The notes beneath the pieces are model-generated. The model made no database searches. It had not been told where the DNA came from and saw only the letters and a program-made list of their open reading frames with translations. From contig NZ_JACHZQ010000005.1 of NCBI RefSeq assembly GCF_014193655.1, positions 496,001 through 560,000 on the forward strand: DNA of 64,000 bases, written 5' to 3'. Shown here one piece after another: positions 36,099 through 46,341 of the stretch. Positions within the stretch are counted from its first letter, which is position 1. Each line of letters begins with the position of its first letter. The DNA comes from Rhizobium sp. BK313 (GTDB lineage: Bacteria > Pseudomonadota > Alphaproteobacteria > Rhizobiales > Rhizobiaceae). Position numbers and translations under genes: made by a program.

Positions 36099-37313
36099 TT
36101 ATCGACTTTTTTCGATCCGTGCCGGCAGCGGAATTGTACCCACGGATGCCGCGATGGGCCGATGGCCTGCTGTATCCAGCCGCCTATGCTCGAGATAGTA
36201 GGCATAGGCAAACTGTGCGACGATGCCGACCAGAACATAGGCGCCGCCAACAGCCGGGTCCTTATCGGTGACGTACAGGATGACCTGGCCGACCATGGCG
36301 AGGATCGTGCCTGCAACGAAGATGCTCAGTGAATGCCGCCCGAGGATCGCCAACGGATGATCGGCGGGCCGGCGCAGCAATCGCGAAACCGTCGGGACGC
36401 TGACGATGATATAGGCAAGCGCCAGCACATGCAGCAATCGCGGCAACGACAGAAAGGTCTTGTCGAAACCGGTGACGACCGTGGGCAGGCCGAGCGCAGC
36501 GAGGTGATCGCCCAGCGTCCAGAGTTTGTCGGTGACCCAGATGAAAGACAGAACGACATAGGCAAGCGACAGCGCAAACAGGACCGGATTATAGGAGATC
36601 CGGCCGCCGCGCTTCACATGCATGATGGCGACGAAGCCAATAACGAACAGGAACTGCCAGGAGAGCGGATTGAGAAACCAGAAGCCGTCAAGCAGCGTCG
36701 TATGCGGCGCGATCTGATAGATGCCGGCGACCAGCCAGACACCGGCGGAGACCAAGAGCAAGAGCAGCGGGCTTCGCGCCTCCAGCACCAGGATCAGCGG
36801 CAGCATCAGGAACAATGCGCCATACATCGGCAGGATATTGTTATAGCCGATCTGGTGCCCGAGCAGCAGCAAGGCCGGAATGCCGCGAGCCGGATCCATC
36901 AGCACAGCAAGGATATTCACCTCGCAGAGCAAGCCCGGCTGGCGGAATATCCATGCGCCGGAGATGAACAGCACCAGCGTGATGAAAGTGGTGATCATGT
37001 GCGCAGCATAAAGCGTCAAGGCGCGCCTGACCGCCTTCCAGGCGATTGAAAGCTGATTGCCAGGCATAAACCGCGTGCCATAGGCGAGACCGACGGAAAT
37101 GCCGGAGATCAGCACGAAGGCTTCCGCCCCATCGGAGAAGCCGAAATTCTTGGTAGTCAGCCGCTCGAAAAACTGGCCCGGCACATGATTGATAAAAATC
37201 GTAATCAGGGCCAAAGCCCTTAGAACATCCAGTCTCGTATCCCGCTGCGTCGCCGTCTTCGGCAAGCTCACTCGACTTGCCGAGGCCACGTCGATATTTG
37301 CCCTGGAATTCAT
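36099..37313 (-). CDS. opgC: OpgC-family membrane protein, probable glucan succinyltransferase
   Basis: 404 residues with about ten membrane segments. RDTRLDVLRALALITIFINHVPG at the start and GFSDGAEAFVLISGISVGLAYG are the OpgC signature, and FLNPLSWQFLFVIGF is also conserved. In Rhodobacter, OpgC adds succinyl groups to osmoregulated periplasmic glucans. The location between ndvA and ndvB makes cyclic beta-1,2-glucan the likely substrate (inference). I start at the ATG at 37313, which has GGAG 6 nt upstream; an ATG at 37334 lacks one. It follows ndvB on the same strand, separated by a strong hairpin. Confidence 0.85.
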   Translation of the reverse strand: MNSRANIDVASASRVSLPKTATQRDTRLDVLRALALITIFINHVPGQFFERLTTKNFGFSDGAEAFVLISGISVGLAYGTRFMPGNQLSIAWKAVRRALTLYAAHMITTFITLVLFISGAWIFRQPGLLCEVNILAVLMDPARGIPALLLLGHQIGYNNILPMYGALFLMLPLILVLEARSPLLLLLVSAGVWLVAGIYQIAPHTTLLDGFWFLNPLSWQFLFVIGFVAIMHVKRGGRISYNPVLFALSLAYVVLSFIWVTDKLWTLGDHLAALGLPTVVTGFDKTFLSLPRLLHVLALAYIIVSVPTVSRLLRRPADHPLAILGRHSLSIFVAGTILAMVGQVILYVTDKDPAVGGAYVLVGIVAQFAYAYYLEHRRLDTAGHRPIAASVGTIPLPARIEKSR

Positions 37314-37341
37314 GGACTTCTCCTGTTCCGACATCCAAATG

Positions 37342-37379
37342 CGATCGGGGCCAAAGAGTTCCCCCTTTGGCCCCGATCG
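37342..37379. terminator. perfect 15-bp hairpin between ndvB and opgC-like genes
   Basis: CGATCGGGGCCAAAG (37342-37356), loop of 8, CTTTGGCCCCGATCG (37365-37379). No T-run. It lies 27 bp after the ndvB stop and could stabilise or end its mRNA. Confidence 0.6.
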
Positions 37380-37406
37380 TTGAAGCGAAAACAGTGCAGG
37401 AAAACG

Positions 37407-40400
37407 CTACTGTCCGATCGGATAGCCCTCTTCGGGATGGGCGATCGCCCTATCATTTATCGTGACCGAGTATCCCTCTGCATCGGGCACTTTTGAGACG
37501 GAAATACGGTATTTTCCGCTCGGCAGATCGAGGTCCGCCGCAAAGCCGTCCCACTTCGACGGCAGCGCCGGCTTGACGTAGAGATGGCCATTCTTCACGC
37601 GGATGCCGAGAATTCCCTCGATTGCCACGCGATAGAACCATCCCGCCGAGCCCGTATACCAGGTCCAGCCGCCACGGCCGGTCAATTGGCCCTCGCCATA
37701 GACGTCGGCGGCGATGACATAAGGCTCGACACGATAGGTATCGGCTTGATCACGATTGCGTGCGTGGTTCACCGGATTCAGCAGTTCGAAGCAATGCCAG
37801 GCATCGTCGCCGCGGTTCATTTCCGCCAGTGCCATGACTACCCAGGTGGCGGCATGAGTATACTGGCCACCGTTTTCGCGCACACCCGGAGGATAGGACT
37901 TGATGTAGCCCGGATCACGCGCCGATTTGGCGAAGGGCGGCGTGAACAGCCGGATGATGCGGTTGTCATCGTCGACAAGCTTTTCAAGAACGGCGTTCAT
38001 CGCCATTTCGCCGCGCTCGCGGTCGCCTTCACCAGAGAGAATATTCCAGGACTGGGCGATCGAATCGATCTGGCATTCGAAATTCTCGTTCGAGCCGAGC
38101 GGACTGCCGTCATCGAAGTAGCCGCGGCGGTAATGACCGCCATCCCAGCCCGCCGTTTCCAGCGCCTTGCGCAATTCCGGCAAATGCTTGGTCCAGCGCT
38201 CGACGCGCTCCTTGTCGCCCCGCGCTTGCGCATAGGGCAGGAAGGCGGTGAGCGTGCCTGCAAGGAACCAGCCGAGCCAGACGCTTTCGCCGCGGCCTTG
38301 AATGCCGACGCGGTTCATGCCGTCATTCCAGTCGCCGCCGAGAATCAGCGGCAGACCGTTGCCGCCCTTGCGCTTGATCGCGAGATCGAGCGCCAAGGCC
38401 GCGTGCTCGTAGACACTGACCTTATCCTGCGACACGGACGGCTGGTAGAAGGCGTCGTGCGTGCCTGGCATGAGGGCCGCGCCTTCGACAAAGGCAAGTT
38501 CCTCGTCGAGGAGCGACTTATCGCCGGTCACCATGCAATACTGGTTGATGGCATAGGCGAGCCAGACGACATCGTCCGAGATATGCGTGCGCACGCCGGC
38601 GCCACTGCCCGGCAGCCACCAATGCTGCACGTCGCCTTCGCGGAACTGACGCTGCGCCGCATTCAGGATCTGCTTGCGGGCAAGTTCCGGCGCGTGCATC
38701 AGGAATGCCAGCGTATCCTGCAACTGGTCGCGGAAGCCGAAGGCACCGGAAGCCTGATAGAAGGCAGTGCGCGCCATGATGCGGCAGCCGAGGCTCTGAT
38801 AGGGCAGCCAGGCATTGATCATGTTGTTCATCGCCTTGTCCGGCGTCGAAATCTGCAGACGGCCGGTGAAGCCATCCCAGAAGCCGCGGCTGGCCGAAAG
38901 CACAGCCTCGAAATCGGCCTTGCGGATATCGGCGACCAGTGCACGCGCCTCTTCGACCGAAGCGGTATCGCCCATATAGAGGCAGATATCCTTCTGCTCG
39001 CCGGCTCCGACGGTCAGGTCGAAGGCGAGCGCCGCGCAGGGGTCGCCATCGAGGTCGGCGGAGTTGGAGAGGACGGCGCCGGAAACGACGGCCTCCGGCA
39101 TCTGCACCGTGCCGTAGCGGCCGATGAATTCGCGGCGGCTGGCCGAGAAGCTCGAATGCCCCTCGCTTGCCGCCATGAAGGCGACGCGCTTGGAATAGTC
39201 GATGCTGTAGGGATTGTTGGCAAACAGCGCACCCGTTTCTTCGTCCAGCGACGATAGGATGAATGGTCTGGTTTTGTGCGGATTGGTGCCGAGCACCCAC
39301 TCCGCATAATTGTAGAGCCGCAGCCGGCGGGTGCCGGCGCCCGTGTTGCGGACGCGCAGGCGGAAGAGCTTGACAGGACGTTCGCGGTCGATCGTTTGCG
39401 TCAGTTCCAGCGCTATGCCGTTCTGTTCGCTCGAGAACACCGAATAGCCGAGACCGTGGCGGGCCTCATATTGGACCTTCGGGTTGCGCGACAGGCCCGC
39501 ATAGGGAGTCATCACCGTATTGCTATCGAGATCGGTCACGTAAAGCGCCTCTCCCGGACGGTTGATGACCATATCGTTGGTCCATGGCGTCAACTGATAG
39601 TCGCGCGAATTGTGGCTCCAGGTGAAGCCGCCGCCTTCGGCAGGCACATGGAAGCCGAAGCGCTCGTTGGAGATGACGTTGATCCATGGATGCGGGGTCG
39701 ACTGGCCGCCGGCAAGCCGGACGACATATTCGCGGCCATTGTCGACAAAGCCGCCGTAGCCGTTCCAGAAATCGAGATCGTCCTGCGCTCCCAGCTCTCC
39801 GGCTGCAAAGATCGATTCCTGTGGCAGAAGCGGCACGGCAAGGCGATTGGCGGGTGCCCGCCCATCGGACTGTGCGGAACCGAACAGCGTGGCCGCGCGG
39901 GCAATTTGATCGACAAGCTTGCCGTTGCGTGCATGGAAGATCACACGCGAGGCCGCGAGAATCTGCTGGTAGGTCTCATTCTCGATCAGATCCTTGCGAA
40001 CCGAGAAGATATTCGGGCGCAACCCGTCGCCCTGATTGTGACGGACGTGCTCGACGAGCTTGTCCAACTCGCTCTGCATGTCCTGGGCCTGGTCCACGTT
40101 GCGTTCGTTGACGATCACCAGATCGGCATTGATGCCGCGCGAACGCATGTATTCCGCAGCGCTCAGTGCTTCCCTGGCGATTTCGAGATCGATATCGTCG
40201 TTGATGCGCAGGGTGAAAATCGGGAAATCACCCGAGATCGTCACCGGCCAGAGCGCCGACTGCGAATGCAGGCCGGCCTGAACGGTAGCGCCGTCGGCGC
40301 GCAGATGCATGTCCGGATAGACGAGATAGCGGGCAAGCTTCTGGAAGGCTGCCGCCTGCTGCGAGGTGACGCCGACATGACGCATCTGCATTTGGGTGCG

Positions 40401-43400
40401 CGTCCAGGCCTGCGTGAGCTCGACCGCGAAGGTGTCGGGATTGCGATAGCGGTCGACCGCCTTGTCGACATCCTCGCGGTTCGGTGCAGCGATCGTCCAG
40501 AAGATTATGCTGACCTTCTTGCCCGCCGGAACGCGGACGACGCGACGCAGCGACAGGCAGGCATCCATCGTGAAACCGTCCGTGCCAGAAAGCGTCGCGC
40601 CCGGATCGAAAGCGGCGGCTTCGGCCAGCGTCCGGCCGCGGCCAAGGAACTTGCGGCGGTCCGTCTCGAATTCTGTCGGGCGCTCAGTGCCGGCATTGTC
40701 GACGACCAGGTGGGCGATCGACATGTCAGGCTCGTTGTAGTCGCGCTTGTTGCGCTCGGCACGGATCACATCGCCGCTGCCGCCGATCTCGGTGCGCACG
40801 AACATACGCGCAAAGACCGGATGGCCCGAATCGACGTCGTCGCTGGCGATAGCCGGCTCGAGATAGGAGGTCACTTCGATGAAGCGATCCTCCGCACCCA
40901 TGTTGAGCAGCGTCACGCGCCGGCCTTCGGCATCGTTTTCCGTTGCGACGATGCACTCGACCTCGCTGGTGAGGTCACCCACTGTCTTGCTGTATTCCGC
41001 CTTTTCGTCGCTGAAGGTGACCTTGACCTTCTCGCCCTCGATGCTGCGCGGTTCCGAAGTCGTCGACCACCATTGGCCGGACACGGTGTCGCGCAGGAAG
41101 ATGAAGGTGCCCCAGCGATCTTCCGTCGGATCGGGCCGCCAGCGCGAGACGGACAAGCCGTTCCAGCGCGAATAGCCGGCGCCCGTCGCCGTCAGCATGA
41201 CGGCGTAATGACCGTTGGAGAGGAAGGCGAGTTCGCGGTCCTGCGTGGCCGGATCGGCAATCTTCCGGATTTCCGGACGCAGCATGTCTTCCTGGATGTT
41301 GGCCGGCTGGTCGCTCTCATGCTTGGCGGCCATGACGGGAATATCGCGCGGCGCCTTTTCCTGCAGCAGCAGCTCGGCTGCTTCGATCACCGGATCGGCG
41401 TGGAAGAGCTCGCGAAGGCGCCCGTTGAAGGCGACGTTGGCAATGGCGGCAATCGACATGCCGTGATGGTGGGCATAGTAGTTGAACACCACCGCAGACT
41501 TCTTGCCTTCGGGAACGCGGGTCGGCGTGAAGTCGACGGCATCGTGGAAGCCATAGGTGCCGAGCGCGCCGACCTTGCGCAGCTTCTGCAGGTTTTCGAG
41601 CGCCGCTTCCGGCCGGTATTGGCTGGCGAGAATCGAGGCATAGGGCGCGATAACGGCATTCTGGCCGAGCCCGCGCTTCAGGCCAAGCGAGGGTACGCCG
41701 AAATTGGTGTACTGATATTGCATCTGATGGTCGCGGGCGTTGAAGGCCGCTTCCGAAATGCCCCAGGGAATGCCGGCGCCCAGGCGCTTGGCATAGTTCA
41801 TCTGCTCCTGGACGATCAGGTTGTTGGTCTGGTTGAGGATACCGCCCTGACGCTCCTGCATGACGAGCGGCGGCATCAGATATTCGAACATCGAGCCGGA
41901 CCAGGAAACCAGCGCGCCCCGCGAACCGATCGGCACGACCTGACGGCCGAGGCGGTACCAATGCTCCGTCGGCAGGTCGCCCTTGGCGATGGCGAAGAGG
42001 CTGGTGAGGCGGGCTTCGGACGCCAGCAAGTCGTAGCAGGCGGCATCGAGTTCGTTGGTTTCCACGCGGAAGCCGATGGAGAGCAAGCGCCGTTCCGGAC
42101 GATAGAGGAAACTGAAATTCATCCCGAAGGCGATCTCGCGCATGCGGTCGCGGAGTTTTGCCAGGCGCTGACGCAGCGCGTCGACATTGGCGAGATCGAA
42201 GACGCTGTCGGCGATATGGCCTTCGCAGACCTTCACCAGCGATTCCGACCAGGTGAGCACCTCGCCGCTCTGCGGCGACTTGACCTCGTGGTCGAGGTTG
42301 GCAGCGAGCTTTTGAATATCATGCGCCAGGACGGACAGGTTGATGATGCGGATCGAGGCGAACTCATGCTCGCGCTTGACCGCCGCCAGTGCGTTCCGGA
42401 AGCCGATGATGCGCTCTTCCAGGCGATGACGCAGCGGACGAACAGTCTTGCGATCATCCGGCAGTTCGGCAAGCATTTCGCCGAGAATGCCGGCGACATC
42501 GCCGATGCCGTCGAGATTGCCCTGCATATGCGCGGAAGGCGCTTCCGCCCAGATGCGGCAGGCCGAAGACACCGCAATCAGGTGGCCGGCAAAATTGCCG
42601 CTGTCGACCGCCGAGACATAACGCGCGCCCATCGGCTTCAGCGTGTCTGTATGATACCAGTTGCAGAGATGCCCGCGGAACTTCTCGAGCTTCTCGACCG
42701 TCGCCATCGTCTTTTCCATGCGATCGATGGTTTCCTCAAAGGAAATCCAGCCGAAATTGCGGGCCGAGATTACCGAGAGCAGATAAACGCCGATATTGGT
42801 CGGCGAGGTGCGCGAAGCGACCACCGGATGCGGCGTCTGCTGCACATTGTCCGGCGGCAGATGGTTTTGCTGCTCGACCACGAACGTGTCGAAATAGCGC
42901 CAGGTGCGGCGCGCGATCTTGCGCAGCTCGGCCGAAACGCTTTCCGGAACTTCGAGCTTGTCTTCTGTTTCCGCCGTCTGGCTGACATACCAGGCGATTG
43001 CCGGCGACAGAATCCACAGCAATGCGAAGGGGATGCCGACGAAGAAGGCATTGTCGCCGGACAGAGATGCGAAAGCCAAAGCCAGCAGCGCCAGTACCGG
43101 CGCGTGCCACATGACGCGGTAATGGCCGAGGATCGTCGTCTGCGCCGCAGCCTGGGCGCTGGCGGCTGTGCGCCATTGCAGCATCAGCTTGCGGCTGACG
43201 AAGGCGCGGTAGAGCGACCGGCCGATGGCGTCCGCCATGATGCAGGCGCCGTCGGCAATGAAGACGATTCGCAACGCCACTTGCGCATTGGCGGCGCGGA
43301 TGTCCGACCAAACGGTATAGAGATGGGCGCGGGCGACGATGTCGCTGGTGCGCGGAATGATACCGTTGATCAGCGACAGCGTCGGCGCCACGAACAGGCA

Positions 43401-45917
43401 GAAGATCAACAGGATCTGCCAGATCAGGGCGGCGAACGGCCCCATGAAATACCAGCCGAGAACGGAGGCGAAGAACCAGGCGATCGGTGTCAACGAGCGA
43501 CGCAGATTGTCCATCATCTTCCAGCGGCCGAGGCCGGTGACGCCGCGCTTCGGATTGAAGAGATAGGGAAGGAGCTGCCAGTCGCCGCGAGCCCAGCGAT
43601 GCTGGCGCGAGACTTCCACTTCGTAGCGAATCGGGAAATCCTCCACGAGCTCGCAGTCGGTCACCAACGCGCAGCGCGCCATCGAGCCTTCGAGCAGATC
43701 GTGGCTGAGAACCGCATTCTCTTCGATCTTACCCTTCAGCGAGGCCTCGAAAGCATCGACATGATAGAGGCCCTTGCCGGTGAACGTGCCTTCCTCGACC
43801 AGGTCTTGATAGACGTCGGAGACGGCGAAGACATAGGGGTCGAGACCGCGATTGACGGAGAAGACGCGCTGGAACACCGAGGCGTCCTTGCCCGTCGTCA
43901 GCGACGGGGTGACACGCGGCTGCAGCACGCCATAGCCGCGGACAACACGCTTGCTCTCGGGATCGAACACCGGCCGATTGATCGGATGATGCAGCTTGCC
44001 GACGAGCTTCGTGACCGTGTCGCGCACCAGGCGCGTGTCGGAATCGAGCGTCATGACGTATTTCACGTCCTTCGGCACGGTATTGGCACCGGGCAGGAAG
44101 GTCGTATCGCGATCACCACGCAACAGCAGATTCAGTTCGTGCAGCTTGCCGCGCTTGCGTTCCCAACCCATCCAGGCGTCTTCGGCCGGATTGTAAAGGC
44201 GGCGGCGGTGCAGCAGATAGAAGCGCTGCTTGCCGTCCTCGGCGTAGCGGGCGGAGAGGCTCGCGACTTCGCGGCGGGCGTAATCCAGAATTTCCAGATC
44301 GCGTTCGCTCTCTTCTTCCTTGCTGTCCGGCCAGTCGCTGAGCAGCGCGTAATAGACCTCACCAAGCGGATTGGCGAGGTAGTGAACTTCGATATTGCGC
44401 ACCAGTTCGTCGACGCTGTCGCGATTGGCGATCAGCGTCGGCACGACGACCAGCGTGCGGGCCTCCTCCGGAATGCCTTCCTTGAACTCATAGCCGACGA
44501 GACGCGCCGGCATGAGGAACATGGTGACCACGAAGTTGAACAGGCCCGTCGCACCTTCCGACGCCGGCAGCGAGAACATCAGCAGCAGGATGATGGTTTC
44601 AGCCCAGCCCATACCGGCCTGGATCATGAAATAACCGACGATCCAAAGAGCGATGACGGTGAGCAACAGAACGGGTGCGGCGATCGCCAGCCAGTTGAAC
44701 TTGCGCCACTGGCGCACGAAGCGCTGCGACAGCTTCGGCCGAAAGCCGATCGCCTTTTCCAGCTTCTCGATCTGCTGACCGACGATAAATTCGCCGATAT
44801 TGGCCTCATGCGGCTGCAGCTCGCCCGAAGCCTTGGCCGCCTCTGTCATGGCCATGGCGACCTGGGCGATTTCCATTTCCGTCTTGTCGGAACGACGCGC
44901 AAGCTTTTCGATGGCGCGACGATAGCTGTTGCGCGAGCCGGGATCGAGCTTGGCATAGTCGGTCTCGTCCCAGAGCAGCTTGTCGACCGCGCTGACTTCC
45001 TCGACCCAGCCCGACCAGTCGGTATCGTCGATCAGACGCAGGCTTTTGATGATGTTGCCCATCGTCACATTGCCGGACGACAGGCGGTTGTGCTCGGCCA
45101 TCATGACCGTTTCGGCGTCGGTGCCGGCTTCCGCCAGCCGCCTTTCCAGCCAGGTGACGGCAAGGCCCGATGTGTGCGAGCCGTCGCGCAGGCGATAAAG
45201 GAACTGCGTGGCGAAGGTATTGTCGGACGTATAGGGTTCGAGCGTCTTCAGGAACTCGGTGACCTTTGCGTCGTCATTGATGCGGATCAGCTCATCGACG
45301 GCGGCGTTGGCCTTCTTGCGCGTCAGGCGGCTCTGTTCGACGCGGCTGGAGATGCGGCGCAGATTATCGACGAGAACATAGCGAACCAGCGATGGAACCG
45401 CCCAGAGCTCACCGATCTTCAGCATCTCGTACGACTGGAAGCCTTCGACGAGCGCCAGCAGACCCTGGTTGGACACGGTGCTGTGCGTGTGGGCAACATA
45501 GAGCCAGGCGAGCGCCAGCGTGCGCGGCATCACCATGCCGTCGACGGTGATCGTCTGCAGTTGATCATAGAACTTCTTCGGAAAATCGCGGCGGACTTCC
45601 TGGATTGCCTCTTCGATGATGTAGTGGTTATCGAGCAGCCATTCGGCGGCGGGCGTGATCGATTCGCCGGCATCGACGTCGGCATTGGCCGAACGGTAGA
45701 CGCGCAGGATCTCCTTCTCGTTCTCCTTATGCCGGGCGAAGAAATCGAAAGGCGCAAAGCCTGGCAGCTTCGTGCTGGCGCCGTTGCGGGCGAAAGCCGC
45801 ACCGCATTCCCGGATCTGATCGTTGGAGAAATAGGTGGCACGGATCGAATCGTTATGATCGATCTGCTTGGCTTCAGAATCGCGTGGCGGAACAGTGGAG
45901 AGGTTTTGAGATGTCAT
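37407..45917 (-). CDS. ndvB: cyclic beta-1,2-glucan synthase NdvB
   Basis: 2836 residues, matching NdvB/Cgs/ChvB length. Membrane segments start near residue 406 (FNWLAIAAPVLLLTVIALWIVG) and cluster again near 812-845 and 945-985. The glucosyltransferase (GT84) domain has TLDSDTRLV near residue 624 (DxD) and SRQHRWARGDWQLLPYLF. The C-terminal half resembles GH94 phosphorylases with GGDWNDGMNRVG near residue 2532, used in setting ring size. It uses UDP-glucose to prime, elongate and cyclise beta-1,2-glucan in the inner membrane. ATG at 45917; an in-frame TTG lies at 45938. Ribosome site is weak. ndvB is unlinked to ndvA in S. meliloti (recollection) but only 3 kb away here. Confidence 0.97.
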   Translation of the reverse strand: MTSQNLSTVPPRDSEAKQIDHNDSIRATYFSNDQIRECGAAFARNGASTKLPGFAPFDFFARHKENEKEILRVYRSANADVDAGESITPAAEWLLDNHYIIEEAIQEVRRDFPKKFYDQLQTITVDGMVMPRTLALAWLYVAHTHSTVSNQGLLALVEGFQSYEMLKIGELWAVPSLVRYVLVDNLRRISSRVEQSRLTRKKANAAVDELIRINDDAKVTEFLKTLEPYTSDNTFATQFLYRLRDGSHTSGLAVTWLERRLAEAGTDAETVMMAEHNRLSSGNVTMGNIIKSLRLIDDTDWSGWVEEVSAVDKLLWDETDYAKLDPGSRNSYRRAIEKLARRSDKTEMEIAQVAMAMTEAAKASGELQPHEANIGEFIVGQQIEKLEKAIGFRPKLSQRFVRQWRKFNWLAIAAPVLLLTVIALWIVGYFMIQAGMGWAETIILLLMFSLPASEGATGLFNFVVTMFLMPARLVGYEFKEGIPEEARTLVVVPTLIANRDSVDELVRNIEVHYLANPLGEVYYALLSDWPDSKEEESERDLEILDYARREVASLSARYAEDGKQRFYLLHRRRLYNPAEDAWMGWERKRGKLHELNLLLRGDRDTTFLPGANTVPKDVKYVMTLDSDTRLVRDTVTKLVGKLHHPINRPVFDPESKRVVRGYGVLQPRVTPSLTTGKDASVFQRVFSVNRGLDPYVFAVSDVYQDLVEEGTFTGKGLYHVDAFEASLKGKIEENAVLSHDLLEGSMARCALVTDCELVEDFPIRYEVEVSRQHRWARGDWQLLPYLFNPKRGVTGLGRWKMMDNLRRSLTPIAWFFASVLGWYFMGPFAALIWQILLIFCLFVAPTLSLINGIIPRTSDIVARAHLYTVWSDIRAANAQVALRIVFIADGACIMADAIGRSLYRAFVSRKLMLQWRTAASAQAAAQTTILGHYRVMWHAPVLALLALAFASLSGDNAFFVGIPFALLWILSPAIAWYVSQTAETEDKLEVPESVSAELRKIARRTWRYFDTFVVEQQNHLPPDNVQQTPHPVVASRTSPTNIGVYLLSVISARNFGWISFEETIDRMEKTMATVEKLEKFRGHLCNWYHTDTLKPMGARYVSAVDSGNFAGHLIAVSSACRIWAEAPSAHMQGNLDGIGDVAGILGEMLAELPDDRKTVRPLRHRLEERIIGFRNALAAVKREHEFASIRIINLSVLAHDIQKLAANLDHEVKSPQSGEVLTWSESLVKVCEGHIADSVFDLANVDALRQRLAKLRDRMREIAFGMNFSFLYRPERRLLSIGFRVETNELDAACYDLLASEARLTSLFAIAKGDLPTEHWYRLGRQVVPIGSRGALVSWSGSMFEYLMPPLVMQERQGGILNQTNNLIVQEQMNYAKRLGAGIPWGISEAAFNARDHQMQYQYTNFGVPSLGLKRGLGQNAVIAPYASILASQYRPEAALENLQKLRKVGALGTYGFHDAVDFTPTRVPEGKKSAVVFNYYAHHHGMSIAAIANVAFNGRLRELFHADPVIEAAELLLQEKAPRDIPVMAAKHESDQPANIQEDMLRPEIRKIADPATQDRELAFLSNGHYAVMLTATGAGYSRWNGLSVSRWRPDPTEDRWGTFIFLRDTVSGQWWSTTSEPRSIEGEKVKVTFSDEKAEYSKTVGDLTSEVECIVATENDAEGRRVTLLNMGAEDRFIEVTSYLEPAIASDDVDSGHPVFARMFVRTEIGGSGDVIRAERNKRDYNEPDMSIAHLVVDNAGTERPTEFETDRRKFLGRGRTLAEAAAFDPGATLSGTDGFTMDACLSLRRVVRVPAGKKVSIIFWTIAAPNREDVDKAVDRYRNPDTFAVELTQAWTRTQMQMRHVGVTSQQAAAFQKLARYLVYPDMHLRADGATVQAGLHSQSALWPVTISGDFPIFTLRINDDIDLEIAREALSAAEYMRSRGINADLVIVNERNVDQAQDMQSELDKLVEHVRHNQGDGLRPNIFSVRKDLIENETYQQILAASRVIFHARNGKLVDQIARAATLFGSAQSDGRAPANRLAVPLLPQESIFAAGELGAQDDLDFWNGYGGFVDNGREYVVRLAGGQSTPHPWINVISNERFGFHVPAEGGGFTWSHNSRDYQLTPWTNDMVINRPGEALYVTDLDSNTVMTPYAGLSRNPKVQYEARHGLGYSVFSSEQNGIALELTQTIDRERPVKLFRLRVRNTGAGTRRLRLYNYAEWVLGTNPHKTRPFILSSLDEETGALFANNPYSIDYSKRVAFMAASEGHSSFSASRREFIGRYGTVQMPEAVVSGAVLSNSADLDGDPCAALAFDLTVGAGEQKDICLYMGDTASVEEARALVADIRKADFEAVLSASRGFWDGFTGRLQISTPDKAMNNMINAWLPYQSLGCRIMARTAFYQASGAFGFRDQLQDTLAFLMHAPELARKQILNAAQRQFREGDVQHWWLPGSGAGVRTHISDDVVWLAYAINQYCMVTGDKSLLDEELAFVEGAALMPGTHDAFYQPSVSQDKVSVYEHAALALDLAIKRKGGNGLPLILGGDWNDGMNRVGIQGRGESVWLGWFLAGTLTAFLPYAQARGDKERVERWTKHLPELRKALETAGWDGGHYRRGYFDDGSPLGSNENFECQIDSIAQSWNILSGEGDRERGEMAMNAVLEKLVDDDNRIIRLFTPPFAKSARDPGYIKSYPPGVRENGGQYTHAATWVVMALAEMNRGDDAWHCFELLNPVNHARNRDQADTYRVEPYVIAADVYGEGQLTGRGGWTWYTGSAGWFYRVAIEGILGIRVKNGHLYVKPALPSKWDGFAADLDLPSGKYRISVSKVPDAEGYSVTINDRAIAHPEEGYPIGQ

Positions 45918-46073
45918 GGATTCGGGTTCTGGGTCCAAACAGAGTGACAGGCATTGTCGCCTTTAACGTCTTTTGCCCTGCCCGGCACAACTATTCATGC
46001 ATTTGGACCCTTTGCTTCGCTTCCCGGCGTGCGAAGGGGATGAATTCGAAGTGACGGCTTAGAACAAACGTAT

Positions 46074-46223
46074 TCAGGCGAAGATTTTCACGGCCTCTTC
46101 GTCAGGATCATGGCAATTTTGCGCCACCATTCGAAACAGGCTTCCGTGAAACTTGAGACGCGGCCAAATGGTTCCGGCAGCGGTCGCACGTGTCAAAGAC
46201 AATCGATCAAAGTCATGAGGCAT
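46074..46223 (-). CDS. small hypothetical protein, 49 residues
   Basis: MPHDFDRLSLTRATAAGTIW opens a 49-residue frame ending VKIFA, with RLKFHGSLFRMVAQNCHDPDEEA. I do not recognise a family. AAGGAG lies immediately before the ATG at 46223, which is closer than ideal. A slightly longer frame extends to 46286 without a ribosome site. It lies upstream of ndvB on the same strand, in a gap of otherwise non-coding sequence. It may be a real small gene or chance. Confidence 0.4.
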   Translation of the reverse strand: MPHDFDRLSLTRATAAGTIWPRLKFHGSLFRMVAQNCHDPDEEAVKIFA

Positions 46224-46341
46224 TCTCCTTAGGCTGATTTCTCGCGATTGGGAATCCGGCAGGGCGTGGCAGGTTGAGCCCTCCATATCCCGCAGAAGAT
46301 GAACTTAAACTGAACTCCCTCAAAAGATTCGCAAATTCCTC

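Noticed and set aside
39276..45947. 2223-codon open frame on the plus strand opposite ndvB
   Set aside because: It is the antisense shadow of ndvB, caused by high-GC codon bias; the translation has no domain and is rich in Arg/His/Asp as shadows are. ndvB itself has clear catalytic motifs.
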